Origin: Serpula lacrymans var. lacrymans S7.9
Lineage: Eukaryota; Basidiomycota; Agaricomycetes; Boletales; Serpulaceae
NCBI RefSeq assembly: GCF_000218685.1
Contig: NW_006763305.1
Span: 710,254 to 774,253 of the forward strand
Reading direction: 5' to 3'
DNA length: 64,000 nt
The notes below the pieces were generated by a model. That model was given only the letters and a program-made list of their open reading frames with translations. It did not search any database and was not told the origin of the DNA. Positions 40,028-51,686 of this stretch are shown piece after piece (the stretch's first letter is position 1; the number at the start of each line of letters is the position of its first letter). A program made the position numbers and the translations under genes.

Positions 40028-41519
40028 TGTAAGCTCAGGCGGCTTTGGGGGAGTAGCGATATAGCAAAGCACTTTTCAAATGTATTTGAATCACATTTTA
40101 TACTACCTGAACCAACGGCAGTACATTAGACTCCGAGCCATTGATATGCTGTGCTTGTTGCTGGAATCAGAAGGACCCAACAGATAGTCGTAAGTTCAAG
40201 ATGCGGCATGCTAGTGATCTAGTACACATAGCTTTGCGTAAAAAGGCATTGCCTCGTGCTGAAAAAAAGTGACTCAGCGCCTAGTGGGTAACCGAGGGGA
40301 TTACAACGAAGATATTCGCTACTACCACCGGATTGAAGGCCAACGATAGCATCTGTGAACGAACCACGCAACATGCGTTCAAAAATATTGAGTCTTCCTT
40401 TGAATCTTGAATTAGAAGTGGAGACTAAAGTTACGGTACGGGACAGAAGGGTGCGGGAATTGCAACTACCGCCACCATCGCAAGGAGTTCGGACAGACCA
40501 AAAAAGAGTCTGATATTGATGAAACGGTCGGGCCAACAGATTATCATGATGACAGGAAGCCTAAGACCTGATGTTGATTCAATCATGCCAGCGTCAGTGA
40601 AGCCATGACAGGACACCGCCTAAGTTAAATTTACACTCCATAGCCACCGCTATCTAATCAACTCCCCATCGCAGTTACAGTCTGAGTGACTCCCTCAACA
40701 CTCCTTTCAATTGTATGGCCCACGAGCTATCTTTCGCAACGAGCTCACGGTCGGAGACACAACCAACGCACCCGCTATATCATTCACACTCTGTAGACAA
40801 TGGTTTGGTCAAAAAAGACCTTCTCCACATCCATGTAAGTATCCTGGTAGATAGTGGTTATATTGACCCACCCCCAACACATGTCTCCCAGCGCATCTTT
40901 CAAGGTCGCACAATGGACAAAACAGCACGGACCTCAGGCTGTCTTCTTGCTGCGTAGAGGTTGAGATGTTTACGTTGTCATAGGCCGTCATCAGGTGTGT
41001 TTTGTACCCTTGCGTCCTATTTACCATATCATGCTTAGGCTCAGGGACGACATGAAGTTTTCAATTACGGGTTTGGACAGAGGTGGGCTTTTTCTTGTCT
41101 TTTATTGATTTTCAGGACCCCTCGTGTCTTACGAAATTTCTAACGCGCGCATTTCCACTCGTGTCTTCTCCCGTCAACACGGGATGCCCAGGCCATGACT
41201 TCGCTATCCATCGCTCGCCACTGCACATTTCCTCTGGGCTTTCCATGTTTCCGAGGACTTGAAGGAGAAGAATGATACGATTGATACGATGAAGTTCACG
41301 GATAGTAATTTCCAGAGGTGGTGGACATCTCAACCACTATGTTCATCAAAGACGTGGCTTGAGAAGCTTTCCAATGCAACCTGATAGCGGAAGTAGTTGC
41401 AGGCATTTGACGAAGGTCGATGACAATATTCCTGATAGAGCGATAGCTGTTAAGGAATAGGGACTGAGCAACACGGTCAACTGTAATTTATGAGCTTACA
41501 AGTTGTTTTGGTTAGTGTA
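40028..41519. other. No supported gene
   Basis: Some hydrophobic open stretches occur on the minus strand (for example 40431-40616, INIRLFFGLSELLAMVAVVA). They may be remnants of membrane-protein genes like their neighbours, but I cannot assemble a gene. Confidence 0.35.
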
Positions 41520-42170
41520 CTACTGAGCACCGTAACCGTTGGGAATGTAGGGGTCCGCGTCTAAAACGACTCTGTAAGTGAATGACATATGGACGTGTGG
41601 GTGGAGGACTAACCGCCAAGAGTGAGAATCCTGAGTTGGCGAGGGGGGTTGGAGGATTTTTGGCGTCACCAGTCATCTGTGTGTAATAGTACACGTTGAT
41701 CGCGGAATAGACGACATATATTCTACAAGCGGGAAGAATTTAGCAAAGATAAACCCAGGATGTAGAGGCCAGGGCTCATCCAGAGAGGAAGTAAACAATA
41801 GCCGGCCGCAGGATCGAAAATGCACCTCGTCCTTCCTTCAACAGGAATGGGGGAATTGCGATAAAATTAGGTGTGAGTTGTAAGATATTGGAAGGCTTTG
41901 TTGTGGTCCGCATTGCTCGCAAGATCAACGACAAGGGATGGATCAAGCAGATGATGAGTGTGTCCGGCGACTGGAGCAACTACTGAGAATGAGCTGCGCA
42001 GCAAAAGCAATGGGACACCTCACGTTCTTGACTGCGCGTTGACCTTGGCATGAAGATGGGTCCTGAAATAGACAAAAACCTCTGCAAAAGAGAGACAAAT
42101 GAAGAACGATACAATTCGAGGAGTCCATCAAGCCCACTGGTCATCTTACATACACGGGTATCTGACACTC
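41520..42170 (-). CDS. Possible membrane-protein gene or remnant
   Basis: A plausible final pair of exons reads IYVVYSAINVYYYTQM, then FSLLA spliced (GTTAGT..TTACAG) to VVLDADPYIPNGYGAQ and a stop at 41520-41522. Upstream, 41979-41776 gives DTLIICLIHPLSLILRAM and ILRPAIVYFL, hydrophobic pieces reminiscent of orphan 7-TM proteins. I could not find a start or consistent phases, so this may be a remnant. Confidence 0.3.
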
Positions 42171-42304
42171 ATTCAGTTAAAGAAAATAGCTAAATGAAGA
42201 CCGATTCAGAAAAAAAATTTCGAAAAACCAAAATCCTTGCCATTTCATACATCAGTACAAATATCCACAGATCGCTTACATGCCCATTGTAATTCCTTCA
42301 TCTG

Positions 42305-42375
42305 GACTTTCAACACCCTTTGCTTTTAACTGCTTGGGAATCTCCCCCACCAAAACCGCCAACTTGGAAAGAAGT
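42305..42375 (-). pseudogene. Duplicated 3' end of the E2 acyltransferase gene, copy A
   Basis: Read on the minus strand this gives GGEIPKQLKAKGV, which aligns with the last residues of the acyltransferase at 46749-48537 (VEAPERLIAEGV), and flanking bases are similar on both sides. A matching remnant occurs at 44675-44740. It lies just downstream of LysM-2. Confidence 0.45.
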
Positions 42376-42458
42376 GGATAACACCACTCCGGTGTATATA
42401 TCAGTAAGAACTCATGTTCGGGGAGCGTTAATCGAGACCCAAGTTTTTGTGTTTATGC

Positions 42459-43592
42459 CTACGGAGTGGCCATCTCAGGAGCAGTTATCGTGCCAATGGT
42501 ATGCAGGGAGGGGACAGTGGAGCGCGTGGGGGAGCGCACAGCGGAGGTCGTATGGGAGCCCGTGTGGGAGGGCGCAGGAGAGCGTACGGGGGTGCTCTTG
42601 GGGGAGCCCGTGTGGGAGGGCGCAGGGGAGTGTACGGGGGTGCTCGTGGGGTAGTCCGTGTGGGAGGGCACAGGGGGGCGCACAGCGGAGGTCGTATGGG
42701 AGCTCGTGTAGGAGTCCGTGTGGGAGGGCGCAGGGGAGTGTACGGGGGTGCTCGTGGGGTAGCCCGTGTGGGAGGGCGCAGGGGGGCGCACAGCGGAGGT
42801 CGTATGGGAGCCCGTGTGGGAGTCCGTGTGGGAGGGCGCAGGGGAGTGTACGGGGGTGCTCGTGGGGGAGCCCGTGGGGGAGATATTAGTAGTTTGTGGA
42901 ACGTAGATTTGGTTAGAAGTACACAACACCTCACCAGGGTAGATATTGCTGCAAGCCGAATTCACGTTCGGGTTGTTAGCGAGAAGAGTGCTGAGGGGAA
43001 TCCCAAAGTTCGCGGCGATAACTCCGCACGCGTCGCGAGACTGAACGACGTAGGTCGTCGTGCAATCTTGGCCGGTGATACCAAGGCAGATTTTCTTTGG
43101 GGATTGTGGTCAGATAAGCGAGGTTACAAGAAAATATAGAACAGGAGGGAGGATGAGCGAGCGGTGTGTGCCGCCAACATAATAAGCGGAGAACAACCCG
43201 TGGAGAAGAATATACAACTCACATCGCCAGCGTATAAGGTTGCACAGGCGGCATTGAAATGGTTTACATTCGCAAGTTGATAGCTACGTCATGCATGTGA
43301 GATCGGATGTTTGAATTTAAGTATGCATAGTATGCAGCATGTGGGTGAAGATAAACTCACGTAGACACGTTCTGAGCAGCTGAGATGGAGTCGCAAGTGT
43401 CACCAGGTTGGACAATGTATGAGCGGTCACAGTTGGTAGGCAACGCTTGAGTGGTGACTAACAGATAGGTGTCACGAAACCGATGAGTTTAAAATATATT
43501 CTCCGTGGCGTCGAAGTAAGGCATGTAAACTCACCGACAAAGGCAGCGACGAAGACCGTAACTCCTACAACATATTTTATGAATATGGACAT
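42459..43592 (-). CDS. Secreted two-LysM protein with expanded repeat tail (LysM-2)
   Basis: The start at 43592 (MSIFIKYVVGVTVFVAAFV) is a signal peptide; an upstream in-frame ATG at 43601 is not conserved in LysM-3. After an intron come LPTNCDRSYIVQPGDTCDSI (first LysM) and, after two more introns, TTYVVQSRDACGVIAANFG with LLANNPNVNSACSNIYPGE (second LysM). The tail is about 150 residues of Pro/Ser/Thr/His repeats built on YPTSTPVHSPAPSHTD, ending MATP at 42459. LysM-3 has only about 35 residues in this region. The repeats would make a long, glycosylated-looking stalk. Chitin-oligomer binding is inferred from the LysM fold. Confidence 0.85.
42505..42885 (-). repeat. 108-bp coding minisatellite in LysM-2
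   Basis: About three units of 36 codons, interleaved with shorter PVHSPAPSHTG pieces. Unit length is a multiple of three. On the plus strand it is G-rich (GGGAGGGCGCAGGGG) and open in several frames, which creates long antisense frames that I do not regard as genes. Confidence 0.85.
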
Positions 43593-44674
43593 GCTGAGCA
43601 TAGAAACCAGATGGAGATCTGGGCCGGTTCTAGTGCGCAAGCCGAATAGTGAAAGTTGAGAGCCGGGGACTTCTCTATATAGGACATACCATGTCAGCCT
43701 TTTATACCGCCCTGTAAACACAGAAGGACTTTGTTGGGGTCTCCCAAAGTTGAATTATGACGTTGATGTCTCGGTGTCCGCCACGGAAAAGAAGTGAGGG
43801 GATAGACTTCATTTCGAACTTGGATCGGACATATTGGACAGTCCGGGAAGCATCCGCGTGGGTCTACGATCCTTATTCAGAAAGCACATGGTGAATTTGA
43901 TGTTCCAGGGAAAAAATCACAAACGTCCGCGGTTATGAAACCCAGTCTCCACACATCAGAAGAGAAGGGGAAGATTGAGCAATTTAGAGCATGCGGAAAC
44001 GTAGTCATAACATCGAGGGATTCAGGGTACTCACCGAAGAACCTTGATATTGAGACTAGACTGAACCGAGAAGAAATAATGGAAGCAACGAATCACGTTA
44101 TGCCAGTGAGCGAAGTAGGTCCTGTGGGATACTACGTTCACGAAGCGAAGAACTTTCCGCTGAGCAATTGCAGGAAAAACTCATACCGACGGAAATGAAT
44201 CCATAATCCTTCTCGAGTGTTAAGGATACAATTATAGACTGATTGATTGTTTTGAACACGTTCGAGTGAGGAACGTTCAAATGATCAGAAATTAACTATG
44301 TGTCTTCAAGCTTCAAGCTTCAAGCAGAGCTGATCAGCGAGAAGTGCTTCATCTTGACCCGGAATCAACAGGACATGGACGAATGAGTAGATCGAATATC
44401 CACTTAGTTAACCTTTACTGTTAGTGATACGAGGCCTCCAGATTCAGATTCTGTAATACTGATACGAGAGTTAAGTTAAGTAAGTAACTTGCTAAATTAC
44501 AAGCAATGAGACACCATACCTTCTGGAGTAATGATACTTGGAGCTGAAGAAGTAAACTGAGGTTAATGAAGTTTTCGTTCCTTTCCCATCGAATCAAAAC
44601 CCTTGCCATTTCATATATCAGTACAAAAAGTCACAAACTGTTTACCCACCCATTGTAACTCCCTTCATCTCGAC
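43593..44674. repeat. Spacer of LysM duplication unit, copy A
   Basis: No gene is supported. The spacer is strongly similar to the one behind LysM-3 (45555-46740). Examples are the runs with GATTGAGCA, CACGTTCG and GAGGCCTCCAGATTCAGATTCTG (44431 and 46465). It contains the promoter of LysM-2. A short tandem CTTCAAG run occurs near 44307-44325. Confidence 0.7.
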
Positions 44675-44740
44675 TTTTAACACACTCTGCGTTTAACTAC
44701 TTGAGAACCTCCCCCACCAAGTCCACCAACTTGGAAAGAA
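44675..44740 (-). pseudogene. Duplicated 3' end of the E2 acyltransferase gene, copy B
   Basis: Same remnant as at 42305-42375, just downstream of LysM-3. The minus strand reads EVL, K, stop, then LNAEC where the intact gene has EAPERLIAEGV, with conserved flanks (for example CCATTTCATATATCAGTACA at 44606 and 46673). Confidence 0.45.
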
Positions 44741-44825
44741 GTGAATAACACCGCACCAGTGTAGACATCACTAACAGCTTATGTTCGGAAAGTGTTGATA
44801 GAGTCCCCAACTTTTGTGTTTATGC

Positions 44826-45554
44826 CTACGGAGTGGCCATTGCAGGAGCAGTTGTCGTACCAGTGTAGAGCAGGGTGGAGACAATGGTGGTCACGGTGTA
44901 GGGCGTGGTGGAGATACTAGTAGTTTGAATCACATAAATCTGGCTAGAAGTACACAACACCTCGCCAGAGTAAATATTGGTGCAAGCCGAATTCACGTTC
45001 GGGTTGTTAGCGAGAAGAGTGCTGAGGGGAATCCCAAAGTTCGCGGCGATAACTCCGCACGCGTCGCCAGACTGAACGACGTAGGTCGTTGTGCAATCTT
45101 GGCCGGTGATACCAAGGCAGATTTGCTTTGGGGATCGTGGTCAGATAAGTGAGGTTTAAAAATATAAAATATAAGTATGTAACTCACATCGCCAGCATAC
45201 AAGTTTGCACAAGCGGCATTGAGATTGTTTACAGTCGCAAGTTGATAGCTACGTCATGCATGTGAGACCGGATGTTATAATTTAAGTATGCATAGCAGCG
45301 TTGGTGAAGAGAAACTCACGTCGACACGTTCTGAGCAGCTGAGATGGAGTCGCAGGTGTCACCAGGTTGGACGATGTATGAACGGTCACAGTTGGAAGGC
45401 AACGCTTGAGTGGTTACTAACAGATGTGTGATACGAAACCGATGAGTTTAAAAGACAGTTGCTGTGGCATCGAAGCAAGACACGTAAACTCACCGACAAA
45501 GGCAGCGACGAAGACCGTAACTCCTACAACAAATTTCACGAAAATGGACACCAT
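44826..45554 (-). CDS. Secreted two-LysM protein, short-tailed (LysM-3)
   Basis: The start at 45554 (MVSIFVKFVVGVTVFVAAFV) is the only ATG at this place, because the upstream one of LysM-2 is ACG here. The two LysM domains are nearly identical to those of LysM-2: NCDRSYIVQPGDTCDSI, YQLATVNNLNAACANLY, and TTYVVQSGDACGVIAANFG with LLANNPNVNSACTNIY. The tail is short and Thr-rich (ISTTPYTVTTIVSTLLYTG), ending MATP at 44826. Four exons match LysM-2 in position and phase. It arose with LysM-2 by tandem duplication. Confidence 0.85.
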
Positions 45555-46748
45555 GCTGAGCGTAGAAAACAGATGGAGATCTGGTCCAGTTATAGTGCGC
45601 AAGTCGAATAATGAAAGTTGAGTTGAGAGCTGGAGAATTGTCTATCGAGGACATACCATGCCTGTCTTTTATACCGCCCCCTCAAGCAAATGAAAACGGG
45701 GTTTAGTAGGAAGATGGTGAACTGTAAACACAGGGGGACTTTGTTGGGGTCCCCAATGTTGAATCATGATGTTGATTTCTCGGCGTCCGTCGCGGAAAAG
45801 CAGTGAGGCAACAGACTTCATTTCGAACTTGGATCGGACATAATGGGCAAGCCGGGAAGCATCCGCGTGGGTCTACGATTCTTATTCCAACGTCGGCCTG
45901 AATTCCCCTTGTGAGGAGGCAGAGAGTATGTAGTGAATTTGATGCTCCAGGAAAACATCAGAAATGTCTGCAGTTATGACTCCTAGTCTCCGCGCATCAG
46001 AAGAGAAGGGTAAGATTGAGCAGTTTAAAGTAAGCGGAAACATAGTCAAAACATATGGCATCGAGAGGTTCAGAGTACCCACCGAAGAATCTTGATATTG
46101 AGACCAGACTGAGCCGAAAAGAGATAGTGGAAGCAACGAAACGGTTATGAACCGAATAGGAGCACGTTCACAGGCACAGCGAAGCAGGGAACTTTCCGCT
46201 GAGCAGTCGAAGGAAAAACTCATACCGACGGAAATGAATCCAAATTCCTTCTCGAGTGTTGAGACTACAATAATAGACTGACTGATTCTTTTGAACACGT
46301 TCGAGTGAGGAACGGTCCGAGAGCGACGCGACGGATCACATGATCAGATATTAACCATGTGTCTTCAAGCTGAAGTACTTCATCTTGAGCTGGAATCAAC
46401 AGGACATGCGACGAATGAGAAAATCGAATATCCACTTAGTTCACCTTTGCTGTTAGTGATACGAGGCCTCCAGATTCAGATTCTGAAATATTGATACGAG
46501 AGTTACTGTAAGTAGCTTGCTAAATTACGAGCAAAGAGATCACCACACCTTCTGGACTAATAATACCTGGAGCTGAAGAAGTCAATGAAGCTTTTGTTCC
46601 TCCTCCATCGAATCCAACTGTCGTCTCACATACTGATCAACTTTGAGGGAGAGAAAAAAATCCAGAATCTTCGCCATTTCATATATCAGTACAGACATTT
46701 CAAAACATTACCCACTCATTCCACTTTATGGTTCTCTCCCTCTTCACT

Positions 46749-48537
46749 TCACACTCCCTCCGCAATCAACCGCTCAGGAGCTTCTACATACCCTCTCCAC
46801 GTCTCCACAAACGCCGCCAACTCCGCGCCCTCCAGCACCCTATGATCCGCACTCCAGCTCACCCCCACCTTCAGCCTTCTCTCCCCCTTCCCCTCACCCC
46901 TCTCCACATCCCACACCCACTTCGCGCGCCCCACCGCCACGATCGCCACGCCCCCACCAGGGACAAGCACAGGCGCCGCAAACTCCCCAGCGCCCACCGC
47001 GCCCACGTTCGACACCGTGATCGTCCCGCCCCGCTTGGGCATCTCGGCAGGCGTGAGCGCGCAGGGCGTCTGACGTCCCGCGTGTGCGAGGTGCTTGAGG
47101 CGCGAGGCGAGCGCGTAGATGGAGTGTCCGTCAACGCAGGGGATGGTGGGGGTGTAGAGCCCCGTGGGCGTAGAGAGCGCGATGCTGATATCGGCCTGGG
47201 GGCGGATAGTGAGGGTGGGTTTGCGTCCGTCTGCAATGGAGTCTGGGGTAATGGACGAACGGAGGATGGGCCACTCAAGCATGGCTTTTGAGAGCGTCTT
47301 GAGGAGGATGGGGAGGTAGGTTAGTTTGGTGTATTGGCCGGATGGTGAAACGCTTGGAGGGGAAGGAGCAGGGAAGAGTGCTGAAGGGCTGATGGAGAGC
47401 GGCGGAAGAGGTGTGCTTGGGGGAGGAGCATAATGCGAAGGTATGTGTGCGTTCAGGATGGGTAACATGTTGTTTAGTGCTGTGATGTCCAGTGTTGTAG
47501 AGTATCTGTGATGAAAAGAAGGGGTAGCCAGTGATCTTATTATTCGGTAATATGACTGCAAGGCGCTGTAGACTCACCCAAAATGAGGTATTTCCAAGCT
47601 CTGAGAGGAGAAAATAGAGTAAGGGATGAGACAGAAGAAAAAGTACACATATACCTACCTTTACCATTGCCTTCCACATCCCATATCTCGTTCTCCCCAG
47701 TTCAACGACCACATCAGCGCCCATACTTGCGCCAGGAGCCTTCACGCTGAGACTACCATCGGCATCAACACCTGACGCTCCAGACAAATAGTTCTCTACA
47801 TCTTTCTTCTCCACCCTCCCATCTCTCCCACTTCCAGGAGAAAGATTCGCCAAATCAACACCCATACGTTTAGCAAAGTGCCGCACGGAGGGTGTCGCGA
47901 GTACGTTCTCAGCATTCGTGAACACAGCGTCGGGTTTGTAATTAGGGTCTAGGGGATGCAAGCGTCGTGGTGTGGACTGCTCTTCTGTAGGTTTCTCAGT
48001 TGATGGCGGTGGCGGAGGTGGTGGGGCAGGAGGAGCAGGAGATTCTGAGGAAGGTGCTATTGGCTGTGGACTGTCCTCTCCCTCCCCATCCTCCTCGACT
48101 TCAATGGTACACAGCCCCTGCCCAACCTTTGCCACCTCACCCTCTTTCACAAGAAGCTCTTTCACGATTCCATCGAACGGACTGGTGATCTCCACACTGG
48201 CCTTGTCACTCTGCACCTCACACATCGGGTCAAAGGATTGGATAGCGCTATTTTCCTTCACGCTCCTGTAAACACATTTCGCATTTCTACTCAGTGAAAC
48301 GAAGAAAAAAAGGCGACAAAAAGCGATAGCCAACACTACCACCAGAGGGCAGAGAGGACTTTGGATCCGGCCGGAACTCGCTACGTACCATTTGATGACC
48401 TCACATTCAGTGATACCCTCGCCAATGTCAGCAAGCTTGAACTGGCGTAGGACCTTTGAGGACCAGGATGGGGAAGTATGGAAGTGGGATATAACAAAGG
48501 GACGACCAAGAAGTCGTCTCAGTGGTCGGGTCAGCAT
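46749..48537 (-). CDS. DBT: Lipoamide acyltransferase (E2) of branched-chain keto-acid dehydrogenase
   Basis: The start at 48537 gives a mitochondrial presequence (MLTRPLRRLLGRPF, HFHTSPSWSS). The lipoyl domain follows: FKLADIGEGITECEVIKW, then CEVQSDKASVEITSPFDG with the lipoylated Lys of DKA. A Pro-rich hinge leads to the E1/E3-binding domain (ATPSVRHFAKRMGVDLANL). The acyltransferase domain ends SWSADHRVLEGAEL, with the catalytic His. The DIGEGI and SDKASV spelling points to branched-chain rather than pyruvate dehydrogenase. The enzyme transfers branched acyl groups to CoA in valine, leucine and isoleucine breakdown. Introns lie near 48390-48268, about 47650 and about 47520. Stop at 46749. 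Confidence 0.9.
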
Positions 48538-49812
48538 AGTTCAAGGAAGGAAATAAAGGCTCGAATTACACAACTTCAAGTGTTCGATCATGATCCGTTT
48601 CGGTTGCGTCTTTCAACCTCCGCGGCGCTCACTCCATTCTACTTACCTTACTAGGGACTACTAGTAGAGGCAATGTAAATACAACACTTGAATATACTCC
48701 TACTTTTCTTGCTATCATTTCTCTGATTTACTTTACTTTCTTCATAGGTCTGAGGCGAGGTACATTTCTGTAGTATGATCCATACAACTACCCTCGGATC
48801 CGCAAGGACGATTCCCCCTCATTTCCAGTTGCTTCCCCCACTACCTGTTCTCTTCTTACGATGGGGCAATCCCAGCTCAATCTGCAGTTATTCCAAGTCT
48901 TCCGTGGATCATGCACTACACAGCTTGCAACTACACGCCTAGGAGCTTAAATACCGCAAAGTAGACCGCCTAAGACACATCAGCATCACTGACTGTGGTA
49001 TACACCCATCGCCGTAAACACATCACAACGAACTAAACCAAGCACATACACAGTCTCAGTGAAGATAAAACGTACTAGATACTATCGCCTATGTTTCGGC
49101 TTCTTCCTTTGATTGGTTAATCTACAGGACGTGATACTGCTACAGCCATCCGTAATGAGTCAACGGTTCATAAGTAGTGGTTAGATGGCATCTGAGCTTA
49201 CTTTTCACTCTCAAAGCCACCTTGTACCACCTGTTAGAGGCCTCTAACGTGTTTAGTACGATCACCGCCCCTATGAGCGCCTTAAGAACTCCCTTTCGCC
49301 TACTTATTCTTTTCACCAGCGCTCCAAATCAGCTCCCCCAGACAACCTGAGCTCGCCCTACCTTTATACCTGACCCCATAATACCATTCTTCTTATCGAA
49401 CCAACGTCGTGTCCAGGGCAACTTAGTGATAGGTTGGACTCGACGGGGTCGGTGTCTAACCAGAAGAGCATTTTACAATCCCAGCGACGTCGACGTCAAT
49501 GTTGGTCAAGCCAGGGTAGGTGTGAGTGGATGTGATCTATGATATGCCTCTGAACCCCAAAGAAGTCTAATGCAAATCCAGTTGCATCACAAAGACCTCA
49601 AGATACGTACACTCCCTATTGCGATCAGAGCTGGCTACACTCAAGCACTACGAACAAAAATTCAGCCATATGAAGCATCACATAAATCATTGACTACAAA
49701 ACAGAAAGAACATACTACGAAATGGTTAATAAAGTCAAACCGTATCTGAAACTATGCGTGAAAGCATGAAATATGCATAATTACACAAGCCTTCCATGAA
49801 TCCTCCTCCAAC
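48538..49812. other. Intergenic, about 1.27 kb, no gene seen
   Basis: No open frame of note on either strand and no repeats recognised. It lies upstream of the E2 gene and downstream of the RS-rich gene, so it holds the E2 promoter and a 3' end. Confidence 0.5.
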
Positions 49813-51130
49813 TCATAAAGTAGAATTAAGGAACTGCAGCAAGTTCTCCCTATTTGCGTCTCTTTCGTGATCAGCAGCGTCCTTGTGGACTTTCAATTTG
49901 ATCTATTGACAACATTCGGGAGCCAAACCAGAAAGAAGAATAAAAACAAGCAGAAGGGGTTAGGTCGGATTTCTCCAGATGTATGAATGAATAAACCAAG
50001 ACCACTCGCCTTCTTGCCTGTGAGGACACTGCGTCGTTCTCCTCTCTCACGATCCCTGTCCTTGTCCCTCTTCTTCTCCTTTCGTTTCTTATGTTTCTTG
50101 TCCCGTTCTCTGTCCTTGTCCTTATGTTTCGACCTCCGCCTCGACCTATCCCTGCTGCGTGAACGAGATCTCACGCCTGGAGACACTGATTTCGACCGTG
50201 ACCGTCGACTTCGCTTGATCACCTTCCTATCCTTCTCATCCTCAGAATCGGATTCTGAATCAGATGATCCTTGAGAACTGAGAGGAGACTCGGACCGACG
50301 ACGCTTTGCACGAGTCTGTCAACACCAGTGTCGCATGGCTTGGGAGGTCAGAATCGTTTACTGGAAACGAGGACGAAACGAAACGAAAGGGGGGCCAGGC
50401 AAGGGAAGAGACGTACCAGACTTCGACTTCTCCCACGTTCCCTCTTGTCTTCTCTCCCCTCTCTCTCGTGGGGTCTACGATCCCCAGAACGAGAGTGAGA
50501 GTGGCGATCGTGATAGTAAGAAGCGACATCATCGTCATCGTCGCGACTATCTCGTCCCCTTCTGTCACTGCGCGATCTCTGCCCGTCTGGGACGTCAGGA
50601 TCCTTATACCTGTCGCTGGACTTGTAGTTGTAGTGCTTTTCCTTGTCGATAGACTCGTGGTCTTTTCGGTGGGAGTGATGTCGGTGTCTGTGACCGTCGA
50701 GGTCTCCGTTGCTGCGGTGTTCGCGCCTTTCACTCCTGCTTCCTCTCCTCTCAGCATGAGGTGACCTCGACCTCGACCCATTTCTTCCCCTGCCACGACC
50801 TAATTTTACGGTAAGCATGCCAGTGTGCCACGTAACCCGGTTGACCACAGTAAACGAACAACATCATATTGAATGACGATAGAAGCCGTGACGATAAAGA
50901 AGTGTGTAAATATAGCGCCAAGAAGCGGTAGCCATACACAGGGACCAGGAAAATCAAGCGCGCGCCAAGAAGCAGAAACGATCATACACAGCGGTGTGAA
51001 TGGAGTTGTATATAAAAACTAATCTTTCAGCAAGGGGAGCACGGAGGAGGTGAAAGATAGCCTCACCGTTGTCTCTGTCGTGTCCACCGGTACTCGTGGC
51101 TTTTGGGTGGGGTTCTGGGGTGTGGCCCAT
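49813..51130 (-). CDS. RS/RE-rich nuclear protein, probably splicing-related
   Basis: Four exons (51130-51067, 50799-50417, 50315-50010, 49902-49813) give 280 aa. The start is MGHTPEPHPKATSTGG. Most of the protein is RS, RD and KD/KE repeats (NGSRSRSPHAERRG, KRRRSESPLSSQ, RSRRSRSKSVSPG, KDKDRERDKKHKKRK). A conserved-looking end reads IKLKVHKDAADHERDANREN followed by LLQFLNSTL. RS-rich tracts are typical of pre-mRNA processing proteins, so nuclear speckle location is likely. The last intron (50009-49903) appears to have a GC donor (AAG/GCGAGT); ignoring it gives a read-through tail instead. Exact family not recognised. Confidence 0.7.
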
Positions 51131-51686
51131 CGTGAGTGGTTTATGTCGTTTCGAGGGGTGGGGTTGGACTAGGTGGATCTCGTTTATGTGATGGGGTATT
51201 TGTTGCTTTGAGTATCCTTGCAATACACGTTGACTAAGTGAAATAGCGCTGAGGAAACCGCAGCCCTTTTTCAAGGTTGTTGTGCTATATCGTTGTTACT
51301 TGTTTGACGACAGCTTTGGAAAAAAACAAACAACCAAACAAACTCTGTCTCACGTGCCCAATCACCCCTGTCTTCCGCCACCAACAACTTCGGTCCTCGG
51401 TCACCACTGTATTTAAGATAAATTTTTCGTATCTTGCAAGTCCTTCAGGCGAGAAAGAGTATATTTAATGTATTAGATGTGTTCAGAATGTACATACATA
51501 TCGTGACCTCATATGATGTCAAGACAGTGATAGTGTAATGAAACTCAATTTCATTTGGTAGCGCCGCCAATGGTTATCCTCGCGAGGGAGTGTGCTGAAC
51601 TACTTGCCATCATAGTCCATATTTTCAGTATATAACCGTAATCCTGCTTTCACGACCAGTCGCTGAGCAGACGTTGTACTGGCGTG
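51131..51686. other. Intergenic, no gene seen
   Basis: Between the start of the RS-rich gene and the 3' end of the third kinase-like gene. Short frames only. Confidence 0.45.

Noticed and set aside
42505..42885. Possible CRISPR-like array
   Set aside because: Units are contiguous coding repeats without unique spacers, inside a eukaryotic secreted-protein gene.
42320..43139. Long plus-strand open frames (189 and 230 codons) opposite LysM-2
   Set aside because: They are antisense to the minisatellite and second LysM exon. A 108-bp G-rich repeat with no stops in several frames produces them, and they cross real splice sites of LysM-2.
31251..45554. A chitin-use gene cluster linking LysM genes and the deaminase
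   Set aside because: The deaminase is 16 kb away, beyond core genes and transposons, with no shared upstream motif found. The link is thematic only.
46871..47291. Overlapping open frames on both strands over the E2 gene
   Set aside because: High G/C content of the acyltransferase exon leaves other frames open. Only the frame with DHRVLEGA and the other E2 motifs is coding.
50260..50796. Alternative frames across the RS-rich gene
   Set aside because: Arg/Ser repeat codons leave several frames open. Only one set of exons gives consistent phases and a continuous RS-rich product.
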